Below are positions 9,649-19,919 of a DNA stretch of 64,000 bases, piece after piece. Origin of the DNA: an uncultured Pseudodesulfovibrio sp. (GTDB lineage Bacteria; Desulfobacterota; Desulfovibrionia; Desulfovibrionales; Desulfovibrionaceae). The stretch covers positions 2,425,518 to 2,489,517 of the forward strand of contig NZ_OY782498.1 in NCBI RefSeq assembly GCF_963677845.1, given 5' to 3'. Both the position numbers and the translations under genes were made by a program. Below the pieces are notes generated by a model, which was given only the letters and a program-made list of their open reading frames with translations, had not been told where the DNA came from and did no database searches. Position 1 is the first letter of the stretch. Every line of letters begins with the position of its first letter.

Positions 9649-9686
9649 AAGAAAGGCTTGAAAAGAATATCTTTCAAGCCTTTCTT
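9649..9686 (+). terminator. Rho-independent terminator
   Basis: AAGAAAGGCTTGAAA and its complement form a long stem just after the Ntn hydrolase stop codon; T-rich sequence follows. Confidence 0.85.
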
Positions 9687-9760
9687 GTATATCTCCAACA
9701 ATTGACACCTGTCACCTGATCAGGCAGAGGAATTTCATAAGACTGAATCAAGGAGAGTTG

Positions 9761-9826
9761 ATGATCATTCGTTTTATGGATCTTGTGTCTGAAGTTGCCA
9801 AAGAGCAAGGCAATCAACAGGCTTAA
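9761..9826 (+). CDS. Possible 21-residue peptide ORF
   Basis: An ATG with AGGAGAG at ideal spacing opens 21 codons encoding MIIRFMDLVSEVAKEQGNQQ plus Ala. The rest of the 408-nt gap between the Ntn hydrolase and rsgA shows nothing else. There is no homology I can name. It could be a small peptide, a gene remnant or chance; the strong ribosome-binding site is the only support. Confidence 0.3.
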   Translation: MIIRFMDLVSEVAKEQGNQQA

Positions 9827-10045
9827 ACTGTTTTTCATCCACAGGCCATTGTGGCGTGTAATCAGGTCTCACAGGCCAGTTTGATGTGTGTTTCTTCCGA
9901 AACCACTCATTTATTTTGCCCTCGCTTTGTTGCAACACATTCATCATTGGTTATACTTCCAAAACCTTTGACCTTGCGTCATGGGTTTTATGACTATGAA
10001 TCACGGCTGAACTCACAAGCCGCTACAATAAAATGGTGATGACAC

Positions 10046-11155
10046 ATGACAGATCATAACGAATTACAATCAAATAAATCCTTCGATCCGACACAGCTCG
10101 GCAAATTGGGATGGAATACATACTTTGACCGTCAACTGGCGGACATGGATAGGGGAAACAGTCACATTGCCCGTGTAATAAGCGTACAGCGTGGACAATT
10201 TCTAGTGACAGACGGCCACCACGAACGCCTGTGTTCCGTTGCGGGCAGGCTGCTGCACTCAAAAGACCGGGATTACCCCATTACGGGGGACTGGATATTG
10301 GTTGACGACACCATCATTACCGGCGTCATCCCCCGCAAGAATATTCTATCCCGTGGCGAAGCAGGCTCTCGTGGCCACCGGACAAGAACCGCAAAACGCG
10401 AACAACCGATTGCCGCCAACCTTGACACAGTCTTCATCGTCTGTGGGCTGGACCGGGACTTCAACACAAGGCGGCTGGAGCGCTACCTGACGCTGGTCCA
10501 CAACTATGGACTTCCCCCGGTCGTGGTGCTGACGAAAGCTGACCTCCATGAAAACCCGGAATCGTTTCAACAAGACGTTGAAAGCATTGCTTTCGGCGTA
10601 CCCGTAGTGTTGACATCCATGGAAGATGGAAGAGGTAAGGCCGAACTGGAATGCTACCTCAAACAAGGTCAAACAGTAGCCATGATAGGTTCGTCCGGTG
10701 CAGGGAAATCCACCTTGGCGAATATGCTGCACGGCAGCGACATTCAGGCCACCGGCGCAGTCAGTAATAGCGTCGGCAAAGGCCGCCATACAACGACAGT
10801 GCGAGAAATTATCCGTATGCCGCAAGGTGGATTGCTTATGGACAACCCCGGCATTCGCGAAATAGCATTCCACGAAGAAGGCAGTGGCATAGAAAACACA
10901 TTTGCCGACATAGAAGAGTTGGCTACAATGTGCCGCTTTGCCAACTGCTCGCATCAACAAGAACCGGATTGTGCAGTCCTGCATGCCGTCAAAACAGGCA
11001 CACTTCTGCCAGAGAGACTGGCAAGCTTCCGCAAGATGCAAAGTGAAATGGACTACATTTCGACACGCCGCACCAAAAGTGCAGACCGTATCGAAAAAGA
11101 ACGTTGGCGAGGCGTCTCCCAACGCATAAAGAACATGAAAAAGGACAAAAAATAA
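10046..11155 (+). CDS. rsgA: Ribosome small subunit-dependent GTPase RsgA
   Basis: A 369-residue circularly permuted GTPase that helps mature the 30S subunit. An OB-fold comes first (about residues 40-110), then the permuted GTPase motifs: G4 TKAD (about 168), G1 GSSGAGKST (about 216) and G3 DNPG (about 272). A C-terminal zinc-binding segment CRFANCSHQQEPDC (about 298) follows. Length and order match the family. It stands alone between terminators; the ribosome-binding site is weak. Confidence 0.95.
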   Translation: MTDHNELQSNKSFDPTQLGKLGWNTYFDRQLADMDRGNSHIARVISVQRGQFLVTDGHHERLCSVAGRLLHSKDRDYPITGDWILVDDTIITGVIPRKNILSRGEAGSRGHRTRTAKREQPIAANLDTVFIVCGLDRDFNTRRLERYLTLVHNYGLPPVVVLTKADLHENPESFQQDVESIAFGVPVVLTSMEDGRGKAELECYLKQGQTVAMIGSSGAGKSTLANMLHGSDIQATGAVSNSVGKGRHTTTVREIIRMPQGGLLMDNPGIREIAFHEEGSGIENTFADIEELATMCRFANCSHQQEPDCAVLHAVKTGTLLPERLASFRKMQSEMDYISTRRTKSADRIEKERWRGVSQRIKNMKKDKK

Positions 11156-11177
11156 TACACGCCCCACAGGCACAAAA

Positions 11178-11207
11178 AAGGCTGAGAAGATTTATCTTCT
11201 CAGCCTT
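11178..11207. terminator. Bidirectional terminator
   Basis: AAGGCTGAGAAGA and its exact complement form a 13-bp stem with a TTTA loop. A runs precede and T-rich bases follow, so it can serve both rsgA and the convergent hybrid kinase. Confidence 0.85.
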
Positions 11208-11257
11208 ATTATTCTGGACACTCACCTCACCAAAAATCAAATTTAAACCATACTCCT

Positions 11258-14200
11258 TCATCCTTTAAACAGATCCACAGCCCCCTTCAATTTCTGACGA
11301 AGCAACGAATCATCGAAACAATTGGCGAGAACAAACTCGGCTGTTACAAGGACCTTTTTCCAACGAGGTCTCTTAGGTAGGGTTGTTTCATCAAGATATT
11401 TATCCAAAGTCTGCGTTCTAAAATATCCGTCTCTCTCCATATAAACATTCCACAAGCCAGATTGTTCGGCCATGTCGGCCTTGGTGGTGCCAGTTGACTC
11501 GATCCAACAGTCAATAGCCAACCTCATAATTGTGACGGCCAAAGAACGCTTGTTGTCAACCGTATCAAACGACACTCGCGAACTCATTCCTTCAAGCAAC
11601 TGGTCCAAAGATTTCAAATCATCCAAAACCGCCTGCTGATTTTTCACATCACCCGATTCAAGAGAAAGGATGACATCCTCCAAATTCACAGATCGTTGCC
11701 GGTTTAAATTCAACGCACTCTGCAATTGTGTATAAATAGATGAAGCATGATCCATATTCATGGAACCAGCCGGTCGAACAATCATCAAACGCAACGACTC
11801 TTCTTCAACTTCCAACCCTGTCACCCAAAAGGAGACCTTGAGTTCACGACCTTTGCTAACGGATAACAGGACATCGTCGAACAAATCCGGCATGTCCGAC
11901 GACACCGATTCAAAGTGCGCAGAATCAAGCAAGGCCACACTCTGTTGCGCTTCGTCATTAACCAGCAATGAAGCAAGAGGTTGACCGAGCAAGGTGTCGG
12001 CAACATTCCCGGTAAGCTCTTCAAAGGGGTGATTACAAAAAGTTATCTCGTTACTTAAATTCACACCGACAATGGCATCCTCCAAAGAATCCAAAATCTT
12101 AGCCAACCTCGCTTGCACAACCCGAAGCCTACTTTCCGTTTTTCGTCGAAGTTCAACTTCACGCTTCAATTTCGCATTCTCTTCCAATGCAACATAGGCT
12201 TTTTTCAACTTGAGTTGCGTGGCAACACGCGCTCCCAACTCTTCTCGAGAAAACGGTTTCGTAAGATAGTCATTCGCACCGGCTGCAAAGCCTTTGACGA
12301 CATCTTCAATCCGATTTTTCACAGTCAGCAAAACTATAGGTAAAATAGAAGCCGGATATTTCTTTCGCAATTCCCGGCATACCGCATACCCGTCCATAAT
12401 CGGCATCATAACATCCAGCAGCACCACATCCGGCACGTTACCGTCTTCAATCATCTTTAACGCAATGGGACCGCTTTCGGCCGTGCGAAAAGATATCTCG
12501 GCAAGATTTAAAATGGATGCGACAACCTGCAAATTGACCGGCTCATCATCCACCACCAAAACTTTATAAGCTCCGTCTGAAGACGTTGTATGACTCTGTA
12601 AAGATTCTTCCGTCACAGGAACAGGCAAACTCATTCCTTCCATGAAAGAATCATCAGAATGAAAGGGCTTCGGCACTAGAGGCACCGAACCGGGCGGCAT
12701 GCTCAGTAAAAAGGTATCTGCCAAAGGCAGGGAGAAACGAAAGGAGCTTCCCATCCCCTCTTCAGAGACAACTGTAAGAGCCCCTCCATGCAGTTCCACG
12801 AGATGCCCGGCAATTGAAAGTCCAAGCCCTGCCCCCCCGGAACGAGATTCGCTTCCTTGGGCATATGCATCGAATATCCATTTTTGATCCTCGGTAGAGA
12901 TACCCACACCGGTATCAGTGACGACGATTTCTGCAAAGCCCTCATGCTGCTCCGCTGAAACAATTATATGACCAGCTTCGGTAAATTTAAGACTATTTCC
13001 AACCAAGTTAAACAAAATTTGTTCAAAACGATCAGAATCTGCTTTTACTGCGGGGAAATCCATCGGGATGCAATTGATCAATAACATGTCATCATTACGT
13101 TTCAAAGCTTCACTCAATGCAAGTACTCGTCGAGCAACCACATACGGCTGGACAGATTCGACCCGCAAAACTACATCACGATGCTTCAACCGAGAAAGAT
13201 CAAGTACATCATTAATAAGCTTTGAAAGCCGTTTACCGCTATGAACAATAACCTTCAAATCTCTGGTTGCCGCATCGGACAATTCCCTACCACCTCCGGC
13301 AAGGAGGGAGTCGGCGATACCGACCATCCCAGCCAATGGCGTTTTCAATTCATGCGTAGTGTTAGCAAGAAATTCATCCTTTAATCGGTCCAATTGCACC
13401 AGACGAACGTTGGTCGCTTCCAATTCTTCGGAAAGTGCCTCCGTTCGGGCAAACGCATTGGAAAAACGAAACACCAGATAAAAGGCATAAGAAAAGATAA
13501 AAACAAAAACCCCAAGAGGACGGAGTAAGGCTGAATTAATAATGTGCAAATCAAAAAGCAGATCAACCAATTCCGCAAACGCTAGGGCGATATAGCCGAC
13601 AACAAGTATTCCGATTCCCTTTTCACCACGAAAGAGATCTACAGCGAAACAGCAAAACATATAAACCAATACAAAACTACTGATCAAAAAACATGAAAAC
13701 AAAACGACATCATACGCATTGGGAGGCGTCATGAGAATATAAGCAACATAGAGCAGGCCTATGGTCCAATATACACGCTCCATGATCCAGCCATATTTCT
13801 TGGGGAATAGTCGATGATAAAACATCAACATCAATGGGGCGATCACCCCGTACGGCAACACTGAACAATTGATATACCACTCCCATGAAAGAGACGGAAT
13901 CAGTATGGTCGCCAAGAACCCGGATGAAGGGCTAAAAATGATCGCAACGCACCAGAATAAACAAAACAATCCAAAATAAAGATACTCTCTGCCAGACCGA
14001 CGCATATAAAAAAGGGCAATATACAAAACACTCAGACAACAAACTGCGCTTGCCATGCATGCACCGAGAAGTCTTGGCAAAGTATAAAAATCAAGAATTT
14101 GGTGAGAAGTGCCGAGAAGTATATCGTTATTCAGACCGCCCTGCACATTATGATAATTGGAAACGCGAAGTTCGATCTCCATGACTCGCCCCGATGCTGG

Positions 14201-14707
14201 GCATTCTGCAATCACATAATGTCGCATGGGGATTTCGGACTTGAGACTCTTTCCGACGGTGCCGCTCGCCGCGACCTTTGTCCCGTTAATCCAGACCTCA
14301 CAAACCGACATGGCTCCAGCAACCAGAACAGCCATCTGCTCCGGGTGATCGTTGGGCATATTAATACGAAGACGATAAATCCCGTTACCCTTCGGGCTCA
14401 ATACGCGCCCTTGGAAAGTTTCTCCCTCCCACAGGCCAGGTACATGAAAACGATCACTTTTCTCAAAGCCATTCGTTCGTGTCGAACAAAGGTCTCCGTT
14501 CTGCCCACACCACAAAAACTTCCACTCCCCAAAAAGACGCACAGGACCATTGCTGTCAAAATCCCATGAAGAAAGATCGATGGCACCACCGAAAGCCCGC
14601 GGAGCCGACTCTTGCGGAGTACACCCGAAAAGAATGAACAACACAGCTGCAGTCAAAAGAATAAAACGAACCGAAGCCAGATGTGTTCCATTTCTACGCA
14701 GCGTCAT
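11258..14707 (-). CDS. Large hybrid histidine kinase with 7TM-DISM-type sensor, receiver and PAS domains
   Basis: An 1149-residue hybrid kinase. It starts with a lipoprotein-like or signal segment (FILFGCTP), then an extracytoplasmic beta-sandwich (about residues 40-200) reminiscent of carbohydrate-binding 7TMR-DISM domains. Seven to eight membrane helices follow (about 210-420). Cytoplasmic parts are HisKA (ANTTHELKTPLAG), HATPase (DTGVGIS, GAGLGLSIAG), a receiver (VLVVDDEPVNLQVV, LLDVMMPIMDG), a coiled coil, a PAS domain (about 890-1000) and a C-terminal region I do not recognise. The start is the ATG at 14705-14707; the ribosome-binding site is weak. No partner regulator is adjacent. The ligand is unknown. 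Confidence 0.9.
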   Translation of the reverse strand: MTLRRNGTHLASVRFILLTAAVLFILFGCTPQESAPRAFGGAIDLSSWDFDSNGPVRLFGEWKFLWCGQNGDLCSTRTNGFEKSDRFHVPGLWEGETFQGRVLSPKGNGIYRLRINMPNDHPEQMAVLVAGAMSVCEVWINGTKVAASGTVGKSLKSEIPMRHYVIAECPASGRVMEIELRVSNYHNVQGGLNNDILLGTSHQILDFYTLPRLLGACMASAVCCLSVLYIALFYMRRSGREYLYFGLFCLFWCVAIIFSPSSGFLATILIPSLSWEWYINCSVLPYGVIAPLMLMFYHRLFPKKYGWIMERVYWTIGLLYVAYILMTPPNAYDVVLFSCFLISSFVLVYMFCCFAVDLFRGEKGIGILVVGYIALAFAELVDLLFDLHIINSALLRPLGVFVFIFSYAFYLVFRFSNAFARTEALSEELEATNVRLVQLDRLKDEFLANTTHELKTPLAGMVGIADSLLAGGGRELSDAATRDLKVIVHSGKRLSKLINDVLDLSRLKHRDVVLRVESVQPYVVARRVLALSEALKRNDDMLLINCIPMDFPAVKADSDRFEQILFNLVGNSLKFTEAGHIIVSAEQHEGFAEIVVTDTGVGISTEDQKWIFDAYAQGSESRSGGAGLGLSIAGHLVELHGGALTVVSEEGMGSSFRFSLPLADTFLLSMPPGSVPLVPKPFHSDDSFMEGMSLPVPVTEESLQSHTTSSDGAYKVLVVDDEPVNLQVVASILNLAEISFRTAESGPIALKMIEDGNVPDVVLLDVMMPIMDGYAVCRELRKKYPASILPIVLLTVKNRIEDVVKGFAAGANDYLTKPFSREELGARVATQLKLKKAYVALEENAKLKREVELRRKTESRLRVVQARLAKILDSLEDAIVGVNLSNEITFCNHPFEELTGNVADTLLGQPLASLLVNDEAQQSVALLDSAHFESVSSDMPDLFDDVLLSVSKGRELKVSFWVTGLEVEEESLRLMIVRPAGSMNMDHASSIYTQLQSALNLNRQRSVNLEDVILSLESGDVKNQQAVLDDLKSLDQLLEGMSSRVSFDTVDNKRSLAVTIMRLAIDCWIESTGTTKADMAEQSGLWNVYMERDGYFRTQTLDKYLDETTLPKRPRWKKVLVTAEFVLANCFDDSLLRQKLKGAVDLFKG

Positions 14708-14921
14708 GTGGAGTTCCCGAAAGCAGTATGTTCAATGCTATATGAATAAATATGATGTGACCCGCCACCTTCAAGATGTCTAGTCTTTTCAAACAAAAAG
14801 ATTCAACAAATCAGCAAACAATACTCGATGTTTCAAAAAAAACTTTCATTTTTCACTCGTATTCACACAATTTACCTTGACGATACTCACACTCAATATG
14901 ACTTCCCATATAAGTCAAAAA

Positions 14922-14953
14922 AAGAAGGAAAGCCCAAACAGACTTTCCTTCTT
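14922..14953 (-). terminator. Terminator of the membrane glycan protein gene
   Basis: AAGAAGGAAAG and its complement form an 11-bp stem with a 10-nt loop; on the minus strand seven T follow. It is about 100 nt after the gene at 15053. The rest of the 345-nt gap holds nothing I can name. Confidence 0.8.
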
Positions 14954-15052
14954 CATGTGAAAGCCACAATTTTTTCACAACCGACTAATGTCAACTATCT
15001 AAAACGTCGACATAATCATATGCCCAATCACGACGGTGTCCTCAAAATTCTA

Positions 15053-16498
15053 TTACTCGACTCGAGTTAAGGTTGGTTGAAACGCCGAATAATCAGATGT
15101 GAGGAAATACCACCAATACCAAAAACGGCCTTCCTGATGGAAATCAGTCAACTTAAATTCATACCTCGTATAATTATCGCCTGTAGCGTCCTTGGCAAAC
15201 AACATTTTGCGCTCTTTTTTGTCCACATTGTACAAGTCTTCAAGAGTACCCTTATCCAATTTCATTTTACGGCGCCAAAAACCATTCGCCATCCATTCAA
15301 GCTTCCCGTATGCCTTATAAAGGCACATGTTTATTGCATAATTATGGACATGACGAGGCCCTTCATACCCAACAGCTTTAACTGCAACATAACCTGAAGA
15401 AGGGGCTTCAACTTGCGAAAATGACTCTGTAAGTGCCTCTTTGAAAACCACGGCAGCGACCTTATGACTATGCCCTTGATGCTGTAGAACAAGAAAGGCA
15501 GCAATAAGCACCCCAGCCACAATAACTCGCGTTTTTTCGGGCCAACGAGATGAAAAATATTGCCCGATGATGACTAAGCCAAGGGCGCAAGGAATACTCG
15601 TCAAATAGGTGAATCGAGAAGTGAAGCTACCGAAAGCGAAAAATCGTAGAGGGCGTCCGACAGCCCAATAAGCAAGTCCAGAAAAGAAAGCCAAGACGAG
15701 GAAGGCCAGCACACATCGTGTAAAATGTTCTTTCTTGTCTTCGCCTGGAAGGAACTTCCTCCCCACAAACATCATCCCTAATAGAACAACGGCAAACAGG
15801 CCAAAACCTAAGAATTCAGTCAACCTTTCAACGTTAAACGTGTTGTAGTTGCCGCCTTGATGAATGTTGCCAAACATATAAATTGGGATAAAGACACACA
15901 CAAGAAAGAGACAAAAAGATGCTGTCTTCAATAGCTTCCGCCAAACATTTTCTTTATTCACAGTCATCATGAACTCTGCACCGGCGAAGCCGACAGCAAA
16001 AGCGAATATTGAAAAAAATTGCAGAGAAATAGCAAAAAAGACAAACGCAAGGAGCGGTTTATCCCGCCACAAATTGACGGCAATCATAAAAAACCAAACA
16101 CAAAGAATTGATAAGAAGGTGATCCCAGCAGCTAATGAATGCCAAACAGGAAAAGCAAGAATTATCCAAGCTCCAAAATATGCATAAGATTCATCGAATC
16201 CGAAACGTTTTCTCAAAAGCTTGAACGTTTCTAAAGCTATCCCGCATACAGAGACAACCGTAATCAGATTGACAAAGACTTTGGGATTCACACCCGTGAA
16301 AAGAGAAATTTCATTAAGAGCAAATGAGAGGTAATATTTTACAAATTGAGTCCCTAAATATGGTTTTATGTAAAATGGATCTTGTAAATAAAACGCCATT
16401 TCCCCCCAAAGCCCGTCCCACATAAAAGTTGTATTAATCAAGAGTGGAGTCAAAGACACGATCCCGACAACAAGACTAATCCACTTATATTTATTCAT
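15053..16498 (-). CDS. Polytopic membrane protein, possibly a GT-C-type glycosyltransferase
   Basis: A 481-residue protein with about ten predicted membrane helices and a roughly 130-residue soluble C-terminus rich in Trp, Tyr and Lys. The first helix is followed by a periplasmic loop containing WDG. This layout (helix, acidic or aromatic loop, many helices, C-terminal soluble domain) is seen in GT-C glycosyltransferases, but I see no diagnostic DxD and do not recognise the family with certainty. The ATG is preceded by AAGGAAA. It diverges from the glycan cluster and probably modifies the same surface polymer. Confidence 0.7.
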   Translation of the reverse strand: MNKYKWISLVVGIVSLTPLLINTTFMWDGLWGEMAFYLQDPFYIKPYLGTQFVKYYLSFALNEISLFTGVNPKVFVNLITVVSVCGIALETFKLLRKRFGFDESYAYFGAWIILAFPVWHSLAAGITFLSILCVWFFMIAVNLWRDKPLLAFVFFAISLQFFSIFAFAVGFAGAEFMMTVNKENVWRKLLKTASFCLFLVCVFIPIYMFGNIHQGGNYNTFNVERLTEFLGFGLFAVVLLGMMFVGRKFLPGEDKKEHFTRCVLAFLVLAFFSGLAYWAVGRPLRFFAFGSFTSRFTYLTSIPCALGLVIIGQYFSSRWPEKTRVIVAGVLIAAFLVLQHQGHSHKVAAVVFKEALTESFSQVEAPSSGYVAVKAVGYEGPRHVHNYAINMCLYKAYGKLEWMANGFWRRKMKLDKGTLEDLYNVDKKERKMLFAKDATGDNYTRYEFKLTDFHQEGRFWYWWYFLTSDYSAFQPTLTRVE

Positions 16499-17003
16499 AA
16501 TTTCCTTTTATTCAAAAAAAAGAACACTTTCAGATAACAAGAAAAGTGCATTAAAATTTAAACGACCAAAAAGTATCTATATAATTTCGCAAAACGTCAA
16601 CGCCTCACGTTCCTGCTGAAAAAGGCAAACATTAGTAATGACGCTCAATTCATTATTATCCTTAAAACAAAAGAAGATAGACTAACAAAAAAGGACGTCC
16701 GCCTCCCCTAGGTTTTCAAGGGGTACGCACATTTCATTTGTGCAAACCAATATCTCGACAAGACAGTTGAACATTGACTTGCCTGCAAAGTTGCCACACA
16801 ATTACCAAGGCCGTTCAAGCAAATGGGACATAATTGCTCAAATCATCAGGTCGCTTCTCAAACGTTTTATTAGGCTACAAAAACACAAACAAACATATTG
16901 AGAAAAGCGATATCATACGGCATAACGGCACAAAAAAAATCCCAGTACTTTCAATATGAAGCATATAAACGACTTATAAAATGTATGCCCACACATAATT
17001 GAC
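16499..17003. other. AT-rich divergent intergenic region
   Basis: About 505 nt of AT-rich sequence between two divergent glycan genes. No gene, RNA or strong hairpin is visible; it should contain promoters for both sides. Confidence 0.5.
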
Positions 17004-17936
17004 ATGAAAAACAAAAAATTCAGTGTAGTTATTCCTGTATACAACAGTGCCAAGGTCGTTTCTCTCACGGTAGAACGAGTTCGTGCCTTTTTTTTAAAAC
17101 ACGATTTTTCATTCGAAATAATTCTCGTGAATGACGGAAGCCCCGATAGCAGTTGGGATGTTATTTCCGAGCTGGCACAAAAACATGAAGAAGTCATCGC
17201 GATTAATCTGTTGAAGAACTATGGGCAGCACAATGCCAACCTGTGCGGTTTTCGTGCCTCATGCGGGGACTACCTCATTACTATGGATGACGATCTGCAA
17301 AATCCCCCTGAAGAAATCATCAAACTGATCGAGACCATCGAACAGGGATATGATTTGGTTATCGGCAAATTTGAGAAAAAAGAGCACTCCTTGTTCCGTT
17401 CTCTGGGCAGCAAAACCATAGGGCACATTATTCGTAAAGTCTTTCGTGTCAAAGACAATCTCATCCTTAGCAATTTCAGAATAATTCGACGAGATGTTGT
17501 TGACCGTGTGTGTGAAGATACATCTGTCACCCCATACATTCCAGGGCTTGTCCTTTTATACTCCGTCAATAGATGCAATGTCCTTGTCAAGCACAATGCC
17601 CGTGAATATGGAACCAGCAATTACAACCTCGTTAAGTTGGCAAGACTGGTAATGACCATACTCTTTAGTCATTCCACAATCCCGTTACGCTACGCAGCAG
17701 GATTCGGTTTCATAGCATCCATCATAATCTTCTGTCTGGGCCTTTTTTACTTAATTAATGCCATCTCCAGCGGTTCTGGTGTGCCGGGCTGGCCAACGTT
17801 AATAGTTCTCCTATCTTTTTTTAGCACCATTACCATCACATTACTTAGCATCATAGGTGAGTACATCATTCGACTACTTCGCGAGACTCACTCTTCCCAA
17901 AGTTATATCATCACCAAGATTGTAGGCAAAAAATGA
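17004..17936 (+). CDS. Polyprenyl-phosphate glycosyltransferase, family GT2 (ArnC/DPM1-like)
   Basis: A 310-residue GT2 enzyme that probably transfers a sugar from a nucleotide donor to undecaprenyl phosphate on the cytoplasmic face. The GT-A domain has FSVVIPVYNSA at the N-terminus, VNDGSPD (about 41) and the metal-binding MDDDLQNPP (about 93). Two C-terminal membrane helices (about 230-255 and 265-290) are typical of ArnC/GtrB proteins. It overlaps the next gene by 4 nt (ATGA). Two small DMT proteins in the same operon could be the matching flippase. Confidence 0.88.
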   Translation: MKNKKFSVVIPVYNSAKVVSLTVERVRAFFLKHDFSFEIILVNDGSPDSSWDVISELAQKHEEVIAINLLKNYGQHNANLCGFRASCGDYLITMDDDLQNPPEEIIKLIETIEQGYDLVIGKFEKKEHSLFRSLGSKTIGHIIRKVFRVKDNLILSNFRIIRRDVVDRVCEDTSVTPYIPGLVLLYSVNRCNVLVKHNAREYGTSNYNLVKLARLVMTILFSHSTIPLRYAAGFGFIASIIIFCLGLFYLINAISSGSGVPGWPTLIVLLSFFSTITITLLSIIGEYIIRLLRETHSSQSYIITKIVGKK

Positions 17937-18697
17937 ATCAACTGTTCATAGTTGGCGCCCAGCGCTCTGGATCAACCTATTTATACAAGCTCTTTGACAA
18001 TCATCACCAAATCTACATGGCTAAACCTATCCGGCCTGAACCCAAATTTTTTCTCGATACAAAAAGAATAGAAAAAGGCAAGATTGCATACGAGAAACAG
18101 TACTTCTCCGATGTCCCATCCCAAACCTTATATTGCGGAGAAAAGAGTTCTTCATACTTGGAATCAGCAACCACCGCCCAAAAGATTCACTCTTTTTATC
18201 CAAAAGCGAAAATTCTGGTTATCATTCGGAACCCTATACTAAGAGCGTGGTCCAACTACAAATTTAGCACCCAAAATGAGTTAGAAACATTGACCTTTGA
18301 AGAAGCTCTTGACCTTGAACCGACACGTCTGAAGGACGCCAAGTACACCACGTCCGTCAACCCTTTTGCCTATCGGACAAGAGGGGAATATATGAATTAT
18401 ATTTCACCGTATGTAGACATCTTCGGTAAAAAGAATGTTAATGTAACGATCTTGGAGGAATTAACGGGAAATATTCATAAAATCCAAGATCTTTATTTAT
18501 GGTTGGGTGTGGACTCAACTGTAAAACCAGCGACATCAAATGATATAATAAATTCATCTGACAACACAAATAAGTGCTTACCAGATAAGGCAACAATGCA
18601 GAACCTCGCAGCAGGCTTCAAAGACTCCCTATCTCGATTGGAAGCATTTTTAGACCGTCCCATAACATGTTGGCGGGAACATTGGAGCTCTTTTTGA
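17933..18697 (+). CDS. Sulfotransferase (PAPS-dependent)
   Basis: A 254-residue sulfotransferase. The 5'-phosphosulfate loop is visible as GAQRSGSTYL at residue 8, and the 3'-phosphate-binding segment as VIIRNPILRAWSNYKF (about residue 98). It probably adds sulfate to a sugar of the surface glycan made by this operon. It is coupled to the glycosyltransferase by a 4-nt overlap, and its stop codon overlaps the start of the next gene. Confidence 0.88.
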   Translation: MNQLFIVGAQRSGSTYLYKLFDNHHQIYMAKPIRPEPKFFLDTKRIEKGKIAYEKQYFSDVPSQTLYCGEKSSSYLESATTAQKIHSFYPKAKILVIIRNPILRAWSNYKFSTQNELETLTFEEALDLEPTRLKDAKYTTSVNPFAYRTRGEYMNYISPYVDIFGKKNVNVTILEELTGNIHKIQDLYLWLGVDSTVKPATSNDIINSSDNTNKCLPDKATMQNLAAGFKDSLSRLEAFLDRPITCWREHWSSF

Positions 18698-19047
18698 ATC
18701 TTCTACCAATACTCTTGGTTTTCATAGCCACCATGTTTGGTATTCTGAGCGCAATCCTGCTCAAATTCACCTCAACCCTTACCACTGAGTCGATGTTGCT
18801 CATCGGCTTTTTATTTTGTCTAGTTCTTCTTTGTAACTTTGGGAGAATGATCGTCTGGGGATGTATTTATAAACGTTACAGCATAAGTTACGCATACCCA
18901 TTGAGTAGTATTTTCTTCCCCCTCATTTTGGCCGTCAGTTACTTCTTTTATGGAGAAGAAATAACTCTTTTTAAAATCGCCGGTGTCACGCTTATTGTGG
19001 CAGGAATTATCGTGATAACGAGGGCCGAAGGATCTCCTAATGAATAA
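18694..19047 (+). CDS. Small DMT/SMR-family membrane protein (ArnE/ArnF-like)
   Basis: A 117-residue protein with four membrane helices and the DMT pattern near its C-terminus ([20 protein letters not shown] then [12 protein letters not shown]). I chose the TTG at 18694, which overlaps the sulfotransferase stop as TTGA and has GGAG 6 nt upstream. An ATG at 18667 is in frame but has no ribosome-binding site and lies deeper in the previous gene. With the second small DMT protein at 19597 it could form a heterodimeric lipid-linked sugar flippase, as ArnE/ArnF do; this is inference from context. Confidence 0.8.
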   Translation: MNLLPILLVFIATMFGILSAILLKFTSTLTTESMLLIGFLFCLVLLCNFGRMIVWGCIYKRYSISYAYPLSSIFFPLILAVSYFFYGEEITLFKIAGVTLIVAGIIVITRAEGSPNE

Positions 19048-19597
19048 AATTAATCAGCGACTCTACAAAGACCACTTTTTAAAAAGCATTACCAATTCAT
19101 TATATGTGTATCTCGCATTCCTCTTCCATACTGTCGTCAACTTCCTACCTGGCATACTCAGAGTCTTATGCTTCAGGCCCTTATTAAAGAAGTGTGGCAA
19201 ACATGTTTTTTTCGATCACAATATTTACATTAAATATCCATGGCTTGTAACAATGGGAGACTCCGTCGTACTAAACCGCGGAGTCGAAATATATAATGAC
19301 TACTTCAGCAAATCAAAAGTTCTCATAGGTTCAAAAGTCCGGTTGGCACCTCATGTCAAAATTCACGGTTCAGGCCATGAACTTGAATCCGGAAACATGC
19401 ACCATGCAGGAGGCGACATCGTTATCAAAGATAATGTATGGATCGGTGCAAACGCAATTGTATTGGCCGGAGTCACGATCGGCGAAGGAAGTGTTATCGC
19501 AGCAGGAAGTGTTGTAACAAAAGACATTCCTTCTCACGTCATCGCGGCAGGTATCCCCGCTGTAATCAAACGTAAATTATCAGACACGGGTAAATAA
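19040..19597 (+). CDS. Hexapeptide-repeat O-acyltransferase
   Basis: A 185-residue left-handed beta-helix acyltransferase of the WbbJ/Maa type. The C-terminal half has isoleucine-rich hexapeptide repeats ([38 protein letters not shown]) and a catalytic histidine candidate in HGSGHE (about residue 112). It begins inside the end of the preceding gene and ends overlapping the next start. It probably O- or N-acetylates a sugar of the surface glycan; with the WecE-type aminotransferase nearby, N-acetylation of a 4-amino sugar is conceivable. Confidence 0.85.
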   Translation: MNKINQRLYKDHFLKSITNSLYVYLAFLFHTVVNFLPGILRVLCFRPLLKKCGKHVFFDHNIYIKYPWLVTMGDSVVLNRGVEIYNDYFSKSKVLIGSKVRLAPHVKIHGSGHELESGNMHHAGGDIVIKDNVWIGANAIVLAGVTIGEGSVIAAGSVVTKDIPSHVIAAGIPAVIKRKLSDTGK

Positions 19598-19902
19598 TGG
19601 CTCCCATTTATCTATTATGTGCCATCGTCGCCACGGCTTTTGCGCAGATCATCTTTAAATATGCCATAACCAAACGTCACAAAATTTGGCTCGCTACAGC
19701 CTTGCTACTCTTTTGTATCGCTCCGCTCATGAGCTGTCTTGCCTTGAAGACTTTGTCTCTTAGTACCGTGTACATGGCTACCGGATTGACATATGTTCTC
19801 GTCATATTGATGGCAAAATGCTTTCTGAAAGAACAGATGACTAAACAAAAAATCTCCGCCATGCTTTTGATCGTGGCGGGAGTCATCGTTTTCAATATTT
19901 AA
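19597..19902 (+). CDS. Second small DMT/SMR-family membrane protein
   Basis: A 101-residue, four-helix protein (YLLCAIVATAFAQIIFKYA at the start, MLLIVAGVIVFNI at the end). It overlaps the acyltransferase stop by one base. Two unequal SMR-like genes in one glycan operon fit a heterodimeric flippase or transporter. No glutamate is visible in the first helix, so a multidrug/proton exporter of the EmrE type is less likely. Confidence 0.82.
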   Translation: MAPIYLLCAIVATAFAQIIFKYAITKRHKIWLATALLLFCIAPLMSCLALKTLSLSTVYMATGLTYVLVILMAKCFLKEQMTKQKISAMLLIVAGVIVFNI

Positions 19903-19919
19903 TTTCAAACAGGTAACCT

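Noticed and set aside
18667-18693. ATG at 18667 as the start of the first small DMT gene
   Set aside because: It lacks a ribosome-binding site and overlaps the sulfotransferase by 31 nt, whereas the TTG at 18694 has GGAG and a TTGA stop-start overlap.
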